Assembly (NCBI RefSeq): GCF_016808335.1
Contig: NC_053148.1
Span: 12,646,063 to 12,710,062, forward strand
DNA: 64,000 bases
Origin: Panicum virgatum
Lineage: Eukaryota; Streptophyta; Magnoliopsida; Poales; Poaceae
Direction: 5' to 3'
A model generated the notes under the pieces. That model searched no databases and was not told where the DNA came from. It saw nothing but the letters and a program-made list of their open reading frames with translations. Made by a program: the position numbers and the translations under genes. Below are positions 46,753 through 58,377 of the stretch, piece after piece (positions within the stretch are counted from its first letter, which is position 1; each line of letters begins with the position of its first letter).

Positions 46753-47619
46753 ATGGCTGAGGAAGGATGGACCCAGGGCGACTGCCAAGCTGCGCCTGGC
46801 TTCCCCAGCCTGTTGATCAACGCCCTGGAGAGTCTTGGCATCACGGAATGCCCAAGGTACTACAGCAGAGAGTACGAACATCATGGCACTCTCCGCTGCA
46901 GGGTGATCCTAGTCATCGCCAGAAGTGATCGCTACCCCGACATCCAGTCATGGCGAGTGACCGCTACGGGATTTAGGCACCAAGACACCTATCCCTTGGC
47001 CATCAGAAAGACACTCCGCTACCTGTGCCGGATTTTCGAAGAACACCTAGCACCCACACCAATGAGGTTCTTCCCGCCGGCCATTAGGACCCCTGTTTGG
47101 GAAGCTCGCATGAGAAGTCTGGAACGGCGCCGCCATGAAGAGGACCCTCTGTACCAAGTGGCTAACTACCTAGTCGCTTTGGATCAGCTCTTCGATGAAC
47201 AAGCCCACCTGCTGAGGGAGCAGATCCATCGTGCTGAGCAAGGCGAACTCGCGGTGAGGCTCCAACAGGTCCGAGCAGCCCAAGCCGAGGCAAGAGCCGC
47301 AGCCGCGATCAGCAGTGAAGCAGTTGCACAGGAGAGTCTCAGACAAGCCCGAGACCGGCGCATGCAATAATGGACCAGAAGTGGGACACCAGTTCCAGCC
47401 ATCGGAGAAGACCGTGTTCTACTCGGGACGCCCGTCATAGGATGGGGAACGCTCTTTGAAAGCCCTCAAGCCCCAACCGAGAACCCTGGAAGGTCTAACA
47501 CCGCCACCACAAGAGAAGCCACTACGCAGCCTCTGGAGAACGGGAACCCGGAGGACGGCGAGCCATTTGTTTCCCCGGAAGCACGTACCGCCCCAGAAGA
47601 AGACTCGCCACGCGAGTAG
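46753..47619 (+). CDS. Extra ORF 2 (aORF2) of the Tekay family, one nonsense codon
   Basis: ATG at 46753 in 'ttttcagatggctgagg'. The ORF is open for 205 residues to a TAA at 47368-47370, then open again in the same frame to a TAG at 47617-47619. At that TAA copy 1 has a Glu codon, so the full ORF was about 288 residues. The N-terminal half resembles aORF1 (SREYEHHGTLRC, DRYPDIQSW, PTPMRFFPP). The middle is Ala/Arg/Glu-rich and likely helical (QAEARAAAAISSEAVAQESL). The TQT repeats of aORF1 are absent. The 'tttcag|atggctg' context before both start codons resembles a splice acceptor, so both could be expressed from spliced transcripts. Function unknown. Confidence 0.7.
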
Positions 47620-47898
47620 AATGTCCAACCCTACCATGTTGTTGTACCCTTCTAGCCCTGTCGGTTTAAGTTGTATCCCTAGTTTGAACCTGTACCCGGA
47701 CTTGTAGTACGCGTTCTAGTCGTGTCCCCGTGTTGTACCCTGCCTCGCTTTAGTGAAGGTTGCTTGTTTGCCTTGTTGTGTGCTTGTCGTGTGTGTGCCT
47801 TTCGGCAGAAGGTTAATTCTGCCTTTTGCAAAAATACGAATTAAACAACTTAAACATCACCTAATCACAATCTCACAAAAACCCTACCCAATCTGCAG

Positions 47899-50800
47899 AT
47901 GGTTTCTCGAAGCGTCACGAGGGCCTCCCGTGTCAGGGACCCTGCAGCTGCTGATGCAGGAGTGCGTCCTAACGGGCAAAACCATCCTCAGGAAGAACAA
48001 GAAGTGAGTCAGGGCAGAGGAGAAAATCATGATGCATAGCTACCACCACCACCACCACCCTTTGTGGACCTGGCACAAATAATCCATAACCAGACTCTCA
48101 TATTGGAGACACTGGCCAATGCTCTAGTGAACAGGCAGCCACGAGAGCAGACTTTCAATGACAAGCTGACAGCTTTTCTGAGGGCCAAGCCACCCACTTT
48201 TGCCAGATCCAGCAACCCCTTGGATGCAGATGATTGGCTCCGTGTGATCCAGAGGAAGCTCGAGCCGTTTGGGTGCCAGGATCGAGATAAGGTCCTTCTG
48301 GCAGCACATCAACTCACCGGGACTGACTTAGCCTGGTGGGAGAACTACTGCGCTGCTGCCAGAGATGCCTCCACCATCACTTGGAATGAATTCGTGAGGG
48401 AGTTCCGCCGTTATCACATCCCCTCGGCCACCATGAAGCGCAAGGCAGATGAATTCCGCGAACTTCAACAGGGAAGTATGTCGGTGGAAGAGTATACTCA
48501 CCAGTTTATGGAGCTGGCTCGCTATGCACCCGAAGAAGTGAACGACGACGAAAAGAAGCAGGACATGTTCAAGAAGGGACTAAACCCAGAACTCAGGACC
48601 CTACTCACCCCTCAGATCTATCCTGACTTCAACACCTTGATGAACAAGGCAATCCTCACAGAGAGGGCCAAGATCGATGAAAGAAAGGATAACAAGCGCA
48701 AGTTCTTGGAGAGCAAGGCACGACAGCAGGATCGTTTCCAGAAGCCCAGAAGCTTCATCTATAACGCACCAAGGTCCCAAGCCCCAATGCAGTACAGAAC
48801 TCAGTCTCAAGTGACAGGACCACGGGGCCCTAACACACAGCTCAGGAGCCAGAACACCATGAGGGCCCCTCAGAGCAATGCAAGCCAGGTCACTAATAAC
48901 AACAGCAACGTGAGGGCCTGTTAACAACTGCCGGGAGACAGGGCATTTCATCGCCGACTGCCCTTATGCCAAGAACAAGCCAGCTACTTCAGCTTTCTCC
49001 AACACAGTGAACGGACCCAAGCCAGTGCTGACCGGTGCCAACCGAGTGCCCCTCCGTGGCAACACCAACAACAACAGCAACCAGCAGAGGCAACCCCAGC
49101 AGTCTTTTGGACGAGCCCGCGTCAACCACATCGACGCGCAGGAAGCTCAAGGAGCTCAGGACGTAGTGCTCGGTGAGTACCTAGTCAGCTCAACCCTTGC
49201 AACAGTACTGTTTGATTCTGGAGCATCACACTCATTCATATCCTCGAGCTTTGTGGAGAAACATAAAATACCTACAGTACTACTAAAAACACCCCTATTA
49301 ACCCGGACGCCCGGAGGAGACATCAGGTGTCAACTGGGTTGTCTACGGGTGAGGATTAATTTAAGTGGGGTAGAGTTTCTAACAGATCTAGTAGTACTTA
49401 AGTCAGAAGGGATAGATGTGATCCTTGGAATGGATTGGCTGAGCAAACACAATGGCCTCATAGGTTGTACGGACAAGGTAGTTCATCTAACAAACCCAGA
49501 GGGAGTCCGAGTGACCTGTCACACCCGGGAAAGTGGAGCGAACCCGATGGTATTCAGCATGGAAGCCAAGTCCTTGGAAGAAGTCCCAGTAGTGAACGAG
49601 TATCCAGATGTCTTCCCGGAAGAACTTCCCGGTATGCCACCAGATAGGGACGTAGAATTTGTCATTGATCTTGTTCCTGGAACCGCCCCCATAGCCAAGA
49701 GACCTTATAGGATGGCAGCCTCCGAGTTGGCAGAACTAAATAAACAACTAGAGGAACTACAACGAATTGGCTTCATCAGGCCAAGTTCGTCACCTTGGGG
49801 AGCCCCGGTTTTATTTGTCAAGAAGAAGGACGGAAGTATGAGGTTATGTGTAGACTACTGGGCACTAAACGAAGTCACTATCAAAAACAAGTACCCCCTC
49901 CCCAGGATCGATGATCTTTTTGACCAGTTAAAAGGAGCTAGGTACTTTTCCAAGATTGACCTGAGGTCCGGCTATTTTCAGCTCAAGATCAGGGAGAGCG
50001 ACATTCCGAAAACAGCTTTTGTCACCCGGTATGGGCAGTTTGAGTTTACGGTGATGTCTTTTGGACTGAAAAATGCACCTGCCTATTTCATGAACCTCAT
50101 GAACAAAGTGTTTATGGACGAGTTAGATAAGTTTGTCGTAGTCTTCATTGACGACATACTTATTTACTCGAAGAGTATTCAGGAGCACGAGCAGCACCTG
50201 AGGGTAGTTTTGGAAAAGCTGAGAATGCATAGGCTATACGCCAAGTTCAACAAGTGTGAGTTCTGGCTGGAGAAAGTGGCCTTCCTTGGTCATATTTTGA
50301 CCGCCGAAGGAGTAGCCGTGGACCCCGAAAAGGTCGAAGCAGTCTCCAACTGGCAGCAACCAACCAATGTTAGTGAGATCAGGAGTTTTCTTGGATTAGC
50401 TGGGTATTATTGGAGATTCATTAAGGGATTTTCTAAGATAGCCCGGCCCATGACAGAGCTGCTCAAGAAAGAAAAGAAGTTCACCTGGACGGAGTCGTGT
50501 GAAAGGAGCTTCGAGGAGTTGAAGCGAAAATTGACGACAGCCCCAGTGCTAACCCTGCCGGATATTCATCGGGATTTTGTCATCTATTGTGATGCGTCCC
50601 GACAAGGATTGGGTTGTGTACGAATGCAAGATGGGAAAGTCGCTGCATATGCTTCCCGTCAGCTCAGGACCCATGACCAAAACTACCCGACCCATGATTT
50701 GGAGCTTGCAGCCGTAGTGCACGCACTTAAGATCTAGAGGCATTATTTGATTGGAAATAAGTGTGAAATCTTTACCGACCATAAAAGTCTGAAGTATATC

Positions 50801-52513
50801 TTCACCCAGCCAGACTTGAACTTGAGACAGAGAAGATGGCTGGAATTAGTCAAAGATTATAATTTGGAAATCCATTACCACCCGGGAAAAGCAAACGTAG
50901 TGGCCGACGCCCTCAGTCGGAAATCCTACGGGCCCAAGAATGACCATTTGCGAGAGGAAATGACACGATTAAATGTGCACATTGTCCCTCGAGGCTCCAG
51001 TCAAGTGCTGAACGTTCAATCCACTCTAGAAGAGAGAATCAGGAAAGCCCAAAGATCGGACAAGGGACTGATGGAAATCCGGAGGCAGACCGGAGAAAAT
51101 AAGGCACCAGACTTTAGAGTGGATAATAGGGGAACGTTGTGGTATAAAGATAGAATTTGTGTGCCCCAGAAAGGGGATTTCAGGCAAACAATCATGGATG
51201 AAGCCCACAACTCGGCCTACTCCATTCACCCAGGGTCCACTAAAATGTATATGGACTTAAAACAGAAATATTGGTGGAATGGGATGAAGGCAGATATTGC
51301 ACGATTCTTCGCCCATTGCGATACTTGCCAGAGAATCAAAGCTGAACACCAGAAGCCGGCAGGATTGTTGCAACCCCTACCCATTCCGGTTTGGAAATGG
51401 GATGAAATAGGAATGGATTTTGTGGTAGGTCTGCCCAGAACCCAGAAAGGACACGACTCCATATGGGTAATAGTGGACCGACTCACTAAAGCAGCTCACT
51501 TCATACCCGTACGGACCAACTATGGCGGAGAGAAGCTAGCCAAACTCTATGTGGAAAACATAGTGAAGTTGCATGGTGTGCCCAGTCGAATCGTCTCAGA
51601 TAGAGGGACCCAGTTCACCTCTAGATTTTGGAAGAGTTTGCATAAAGCCATGGGCACCAAGCTAGACTTTAGCTCCGCTTATCACCCACAGACAGATGGC
51701 CAGACAGAAAGGGTAAACCAGATTATGGAAGATATGTTGAGAGCATGTGTTCTCACTTATGGCAAGGATTGGGAGCAGAGTTTACCCTATGCCGAGTTCT
51801 CATACAACAACGGGTATCAAGTAAGCTTGGGCATGTCTCCGTTCAAGGCTCTCTACGGAAGGAAATGCAGAACCCCTCTGATGTGGTCGGAAGTTGGGGA
51901 ACGTGCCCTAGTTGGGCCCGCACTCATAAAGGAAGCAGAAGAAAGAGTTGCCGAGATTAGAGAAAAGCTGAAAGCAGCCCAGTCCCGACAAAAGAGCTAC
52001 GCCGACAAGAAGAGACGCGAAATAAGTTTCAACCCAGGAGATTTTGTGTATCTCAAGGTATCGCCCATTCGAGGGACCCGAAGATTTCAGGTACAAGGAA
52101 AATTGGCCCCTCGGTATATTGGACCATACCGAGTTCTGAAGAAAGTCGGAGTAGTAGCATATCGGTTGGAGCTACCAGAAGAGATGTCGGATATACATCC
52201 AGTATTCCACGTCTCGCAGCTAAGAAGATGTTTGAGGATACCCGAAGCAGAACATGTACCAGTAGAAACAATAGATCTACAGCCAGACCTACGATATCAA
52301 GAGCTACCGGTCAAGATTCTCGATACTGTCACCAGGAGGACCAGAAACTCTGAAGTACGAATATGCAGAGTCCAGTGGAGCAGACACGGAGTAGAAGAAG
52401 CAACATGGGAGCGTGAGGATGCCCTGAAGAAGGAATTTCGCCATCTGTTTAGGAGCCAGCCGAATCTCGAGGACGAGATTCATTTTAAGTGGGGTAGGTT
52501 TGTAACGTCCTGA
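47899..52513 (+). pseudogene. gag-pol polyprotein of Tekay copy 2, three lesions
   Basis: ATG at 47899. Gag has a Pro-rich linker, a capsid-like region (LAWWENYCAAA) and a CCHC knuckle near 48920-48962. Pol has the protease DSGAS (Asp at 49214), RT (FIDD at 50144-50155), RNase H (YCDASRQG) and integrase with an HHCC region. The integrase catalytic residues are Asp 51416, Asp 51599 and Glu 51707, with 35 residues between the last two (DD35E). A chromodomain-like end (EEATWERED) suggests targeting to heterochromatin. Lesions: TAG at 48037-48039, a one-base insertion near 48924 within the knuckle, and TAG at 50735-50737 where copy 1 has Trp. The frame ends 13 bases inside the 3' LTR. Confidence 0.9.
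52487..52500 (+). other. Polypurine tract of Tekay copy 2
   Basis: 'aagtggggtaggtt' directly before the 3' LTR. The same tract precedes the 3' LTR of copy 1. Confidence 0.8.
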
Positions 52514-54218
52514 AAAATTCACCAAGTTAAAACACCCGCTAAAAATAATTTTTTGTTAAAAACTTTTTCATCGTTGAGCTCAAAATCTTCCTAAACCCCT
52601 AAGTCCTAATTCCCGAACCTATCCCATCGGATCTCCGCCCCGACACCCGAAATCAATCACTGTGTCGTCTCTTTCTTTTTCCTGTTCCGCGCATCGCGTA
52701 CCGACGACCGCCGCGCCACGCCCGAGCAGCGCGTGTGCGCGACCGGCCGCGGTCGCCGCCGCGAAATCCGCCGAGCGAATCTCTCTCTCTTCCCCTTATT
52801 CTTTTTTTTCAATTTTTTTTCTTTTCCCTTTTCCTTTTTCTTTTCCTCTCTCTCTGATCTCACTCCATCCTTCTCTCCATGCACAGTACGCACACACATG
52901 CACCCTTACAGAGCTCTCGAGAGAATCCAATGCCACTCGCAGACTCACTGTGCCAGGCCCCCTCGCACTCGAGCACGCATGCTGAGCAAAAGCCGACGAC
53001 CGCGCTCGCCCCATCCCATGCATCTCCACTGTTGTGCCCACTTGCCCACCTTGTCGCTCACGCACGCTCTGTCGTGGCCGCAGCAGCGAGCACACTCACG
53101 AGCTATCGCACGCCTCGGCATCTTGCTGCGCTGCCGTGCCGCCCATCGCCGGAGACTCGCGTCCCCGCCTCGGTGACCACGCCGGTCGCCGCTGAGCAGT
53201 GCCGCTTGCCAGCCGCCGGCCCATCACCACTAATTCCTCTCTCCAAGCTCCACTATCCATCGCTGCCCCTCGCCGTGCTGCCTCACTGTACCTGCTAGCT
53301 CCGCCTCGTCGCGCTCGCCGTTGACGCCTCCCATGCCTCAACGCCCTCCCTGCCCGCGCGTGCGCACGCGCGCGCCTACCGCCACTGCCCCTCCGCTCAC
53401 GCCGCGCGAGCCGTTGCTACACGCGCACGCGCTCGCCGCGCTCACGCCGAGCCGCTGCACCGCGAGCGCACCTCGCGTCGGACCGCACCACGCCGCGACA
53501 AGCCACCGCGTGCATGCGTGCCGCGTTGGCCGTCGCTACGCACGGACGCCGCGCTGCCCGCCTCGCCGCGCCGCTCACCGCTGCCTGAGCCGTCTCGTGG
53601 TCCTGTACGCTGCCGCGAATCGCGCCGCCGCTTCGCGACACCCCGACAAGGCCGAACCGCCATTAATGGCCGCCGAGCTCGGCCACCGGCGCCCCCCTCT
53701 CTCCACCGCCTCTCCCGGCCTATAAAGAGGGCCTCCGCGCAGCTCTCGGCCACCACAACCATCTCCACCACCGCTCGCCCCTTCCCCAAGTCTGCAGCGC
53801 CGCCACCACGGCCATAGCCGGCCACCTCCGCCCACCACCGTCGCCAGCCCTCCTCGCTCCACCTCCGGCCGAGGTGAGTAAGGGAATCGGACCCCCACGA
53901 CCTCCTCTCTGTTTTGCCCCAAGCCCCGGCCGCCGCCGTGCCCTGGAGAGCCGGCGCCAAGGCCTCCACCGTGAGCCCCCTCCCCTGCTCTGTTTGCGTT
54001 CGTGAGGAGGAAGAAGGCACTTTTGTGCTGAGCCCCTTCCTATCTTCCTTTTCTTTTAAGAGCCATCCCCCACTCTCTAAGCACAAGCAGCCCGCGCAGC
54101 ACCTATTAATTGGGAGGACATCACGCACATAAGCAGTACTCTTTTTCTATTTTCGAAATTAATTAAGCACTACAATTTATAACCACAATATCTAATCCAT
54201 ACCAACTCTGATTCTATT

Positions 54219-55270
54219 TGTTGTGGGGTTCTAGGGGTACCCACAGCCGGGTGGCGGAACGCACCCGCCTATTCCCAGTGAGGGAGTACTCGGGGAAGTA
54301 CTAGGCGACGGGGCTGGATCTACGCTGAGACAAGGACTCAAGAACACACGATTTAGAGTGGTTCGGGCCGCCGGAGCGTAATACCCTACGTCCACTGGGA
54401 GATGTATTGTTCTTGGTGGTGTGTATGAACCTATCCTCTGCTGGCCTTGGCTCTTGCCCAGCCTGAGGTCTGCTAGCGGCGCTCCCCCTTTTATAGATCA
54501 AGGGGGAACGGATACATAGGACGTTGATGCCCCGACAGGTGGGCCCAACGTGACTGTGGCTACCGCGGTAGCGAATCTTTTCCTCCGATAGGCGTACTGC
54601 TGCTCTTCTGACTCAGGGGGGTCTTCTCTTGTCCCGTCAGCTAGGTGCCCGTTGGAGTAGCGTAGCTTGCGGCGTGGCCTGCTGAGGCTATTATGTAGCG
54701 TCATAAAGGGCGAAGCCGAGCCGTCGTATCCATCTGTTACGGCAGACTGGCAGACGCGGCGTGGGCGGCGCCAGCGCCCCCACTACCTTGGTAATACGCG
54801 ATCAATAGTGTCCCCTGGCTAGTCAAACGCCTCGGCTTCTGCTATATCAATGCGGACGTCCACCTACCGCAATGAATGCGAAGGTAGGTGGACCTTAAGA
54901 TGGAGACCAAGGGCCTCATACACGTGTCGGCCCCGGACCATCCTGAGGCGGGGCGTCGAAACCTTCCCTTGGATAGGGGTCCGATTGCTATGCGGGGGGT
55001 CCGGGACCCTATGAGGGGTCCGGGACCCCGCGGGGGTCCGGACTCCTCGGGAGGTCCGGAGCCCCGGCTGCTTGCGCTTGAGCGCCTGTCTCTCCTGGGA
55101 CACGTGGCGTCCCCGGACCTTCCCCGGCCGTGGAACAGGTCCGGACCATTGTCGGGAGGACAGGACTTCGGACCGCAGGGGTCCGGCTGTTTGGTTGTAG
55201 TCAAGGATGACTACTAAGGCTCTTGCCTAGACACAGCAAGAGGGGGTACCCCAGTCCTGGGGTACCGACA
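54219..55270 (-). repeat. LTR (3' in element sense) of the non-autonomous Tat-like element
   Basis: On the minus strand it starts TGTCGGTACCCC and ends CCCCACAACA. It contains a direct array of 'ggtccggga'-type motifs at 54985-55060 and the TATA box near 54489. Confidence 0.85.
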
Positions 55271-55548
55271 GTGGCCCCCGGGCCCACCTCGGGAGAGGCA
55301 CGAACCCGCGGGTGGGGCCACCACCGTGATGTGTTCCTACGCAACTTGATTGCGTTGGTGTGCTTTTGGAGAGTGCGGGCATCCCGGACCCCTGAGGCCG
55401 GTATGCCTGTTGCCAGGTTTAGGTACTAGAGCGCTCTCCATGGGGCGACGAAGGTGTAGGCTTAGGGTACGGAACCAAGCTAAGCGGCTACACAGACTTC
55501 GGATCGCTCAGGGAGCAAGCACCACTTCCCGGACCCGGCTTTTGTCGA

Positions 55549-55970
55549 CCGTGGCGAGCGGTCTCCGCCGGAGCGGGCCACCGGAGTGGACTTGGAGCGA
55601 CCGTGGCGAGCGGTCTCCGCCGGAGCGGGCCACCGGAGTGGACTTGGAGCGACCGTGGCGAGCGGTCTCCGCCGGAGCGGGCCACCGGAGTGGACTTGGA
55701 GCGACCGTGGCGAGCGGTCTCCGCCGGAGCGGGCCACCGGAGTGGACTTGGAGCGACCATGGCGAGCGGTCTCCGCCGGAGCGGGCCACCGGAGTGGACT
55801 TGGGGCGACCGTGGCGAGCGGTCTCCGCCGGAGCGGGCCACCGGAGTGGACTTGGAGCGACCGTGGCGAGCGGTCTCCGCCGGAGCGGGCCACCGGAGTG
55901 GACTTGGAGCGACCGTGGCGAGCGGTCTCCGCCAGAGCGGGCCACCGGAGTGGACTTGGAGCGACCGTTG
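55549..55970. repeat. 52-bp minisatellite, about 8 copies
   Basis: The unit begins 'gaccgtggcgagcggtctcc', and 'gtctccgccg' recurs at 55561, 55613, 55665 and onward every 52 bases. Copies differ at only a few bases. Because 52 is not a multiple of three and the unit has no stop codon in any frame, all six frames stay open here. This explains the long ORFs on both strands. Confidence 0.95.
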
Positions 55971-57324
55971 CTGACAATCTGATGAAGTATGTTACCGGAC
56001 CTCACAGTAAGGTGCAAGAAACCAAGCCTTATACTAGAAGAGAGCCCGGGACCTCTAAAGACAGCAGTCCTGGATACTAGAGTACTTGTAACAGGGTAGT
56101 GAAATACGTAAACTTAGGGTACATTACCAGGCTATGCCACGCGGAGCTTCTCTACCCCAGGATACAAATACCACTTCTCCAGAGCAGGTCCTTAGGGGTC
56201 CGGACTGCCTTCCAGCTAGAAGGGGTGTCTTCACCTGACCACAAGCCAGCAACTTAACTTGAATTGTTAGCAACAAGGGAAACTCCGTTCAAGAGGAAAG
56301 AATAGTTAAACCAAGGCGAATAAATGTAACCCAGGGCGGAGCCTAGGTAAAACTGAGAAAGAAAATCTCCTTTATTATTGTGGTTGTCACGGTATACATC
56401 AGAGGTCGGGATTACGAGGTCGGACCTCCACCGCTCCGGACCGTTTTTTGCCTGTTTGTGTGATAGGGCCAGAGGTCGGGTTTACAAGGTCGGACCTTGA
56501 CCGCTCTGGACACACACGTAGGCGCCACGTTATTACAAAGGAGGAATTCTCTTAGTCTTTTCTTAGGAGTAACCTACGGCTGCACGCTATACAGCGTGTT
56601 CTTCTTCGGAGGTGAAGGCGCCCTGGACGTGCCTGAACCGCATCATCCAGCATCACCTCGGGAGCTCGGGGGACCCCTCCTTGCCTAAGAGCTGTCACAT
56701 GCTTACATGGCATGAGACAAATTCTTTGGCTTTGAATGGAAGAGGCCCCCTTCCCCAGCCGTCGCCGTTGCCGATGGAAACCAGAGCCCTTGCGCAGCAG
56801 ATGGACCGGTGCGACGCGTGGAGAAGTGCGGTCGTTCACCGGCTTGTCCTTGGTGCTAGCGCCAGGGGCCCCCGCGCGAGGTGGCGGGGTCCTGTCTGCA
56901 GCAGCACCGAGCAACGCTGAGGTGGATCTCCGGTGCTGGAGACGGCAGGACACTTCCTCCGGGATGGCCGTCGGCTCCAGGCTCCATGTTGAGAGGAAGC
57001 TTTGAGCCGACACCATGCCACCGCAGAGGAGGTGTGGCCGTTGCTTGAGAGAAAACCTTGAGTCGACGTAGGGGTAGCAGCGCCCAGCGGCGCCTCCGTT
57101 GTGCGCCGCTACGCCGGCCTCGAGGTGTCGCAGTGGCGACGCACAGCAGGCGTCGCTGTCGTGCGCTGCCGCACCGAGGGCGTTGCCGCGCCGGTGCCAA
57201 GACAGGTGGAGTGAGTGTGGCCCTGCCTTTCTTCATCTTCAAGTTCGTCGTTGCAGAGGAAGAACACAGCCCAGAGGCCTGAAGATCCTGCCAACGCCTG
57301 TCGTCCCCCCGGACGGCGCCAAAA

Positions 57325-58377
57325 TGTTGTGGGGTTCTCGGGGTACCCACAGCCGGGTGGCGGAACGCACCCGCCTATTCCCAGTGAGGGAGTACTCGGG
57401 GAAGTACTAGGCGACGGGGCTGGATCTATGCTGAGACAAGGACTCAAGAACACACGATTTAGAGTGGTTCGGGCCGCCGGAGCGTAATACCCTACGTCCA
57501 CTGGGAGATGTATTGTTCTTGGTGGTGTGTATGAACCTATCCTCTGCTGGCCTTGGCTCTTGCCCAGCCTGAGGTCTGCTAGCGGCGCTCCCCCTTTTAT
57601 AGATCAAGGGAGAACGGATACATAGGACGTTGATGCCCCGACAGGTGGGCCCAACGTGACTGTGGCTACCGCGGTAGCGAATCTTTTCCTCCGATAGGCG
57701 TACTGCTGCTCTTCTGACTCAGGGGGGGTCTTCTCTTGTCCCGTCAGCTAGGTGCCCGTTGGAGTAGCGTAGCTTGCGGCGTGGCCTGCTGAGGCTATTA
57801 TGTAGCGTCATAAAGGGCGAAGCCGAGCCGTCGTATCCATCTGTTACGGCAGACTGGCAGACGCGGCGTGGGCGGCGCCAGCGCCCCCACTACCTTGGTA
57901 ATACGCGATCAATAGTGTCCCCTGGCTAGTCAAACGCCTCGGCTTCTGCTATATCAATGCGGACGTCCACCTACCGCAATGAATGCGAAGGTAGGTGGAC
58001 CTTAAGATGGAGACCAAGGGCCTCATACACGTGTCGGCCCCGGACCATCCTGAGGCGGGGCGTCGAAACCTTCCCTTGGAGAGGGGTCCGATTGCTATGC
58101 GGGGGGTCCGGGACCCTATGAGGGGTCCGGGACCCCGCGGGGGTCTGGACTCCTCGGGAGGTCCGGAGCCCCGGCTGCTTGCGCTTGAGCGCCTGTCTCT
58201 CCTGGGACACGTGGCGTCCCCGGACCTTTCCCGGCCGTGGAACGGGTCCGGACCATTGTCGGGAGGACAGGACTTCGGACCGCAGGGGTCCGGCTGTTTG
58301 GTTGTAGTCAAGGATGACTACTAAGGCTCTTGCCTAGACACAGCAAGAGGGGGTACCCCAGTCCTGGGGTACCGACA
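57325..58377 (-). repeat. LTR (5' in element sense) of the non-autonomous Tat-like element
   Basis: It matches 54219-55270 nearly base for base (one extra G in a G-run near 57725 and a few substitutions). The minus-strand primer-site sequence 'ttttggcgccgtccgg' directly adjoins it at 57309-57324. Confidence 0.85.

Larger units (their letters stand above)
54219..58377 (-). mobile_element. Non-autonomous Tat-like LTR retrotransposon, minus strand
   Basis: LTRs at 54219-55270 and 57325-58377 (about 1.05 kb) are nearly identical. The flanks are 'ctatt' (54214-54218) and 'ctatc' (58378-58382); the unoccupied site in the 5' LTR reads 'ctatc'. Minus orientation is shown three ways. A TATAAAAGGGGG lies on that strand near 54489. 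The primer-site sequence 'tggcgccgtccgg' lies beside the right-hand LTR. A G-rich tract 'gggcccgggggccac' precedes TGTCGG at the left-hand LTR. The 2-kb interior has no gag or pol but holds a 52-bp minisatellite. It must rely on proteins from an autonomous relative. Near-identical LTRs make it the youngest clear insertion in this block. Confidence 0.88.

Noticed and set aside
55350..56080. Long repetitive ORFs in all frames.
   Set aside because: Explained by the stop-free 52-bp minisatellite, whose length shifts the frame each unit.
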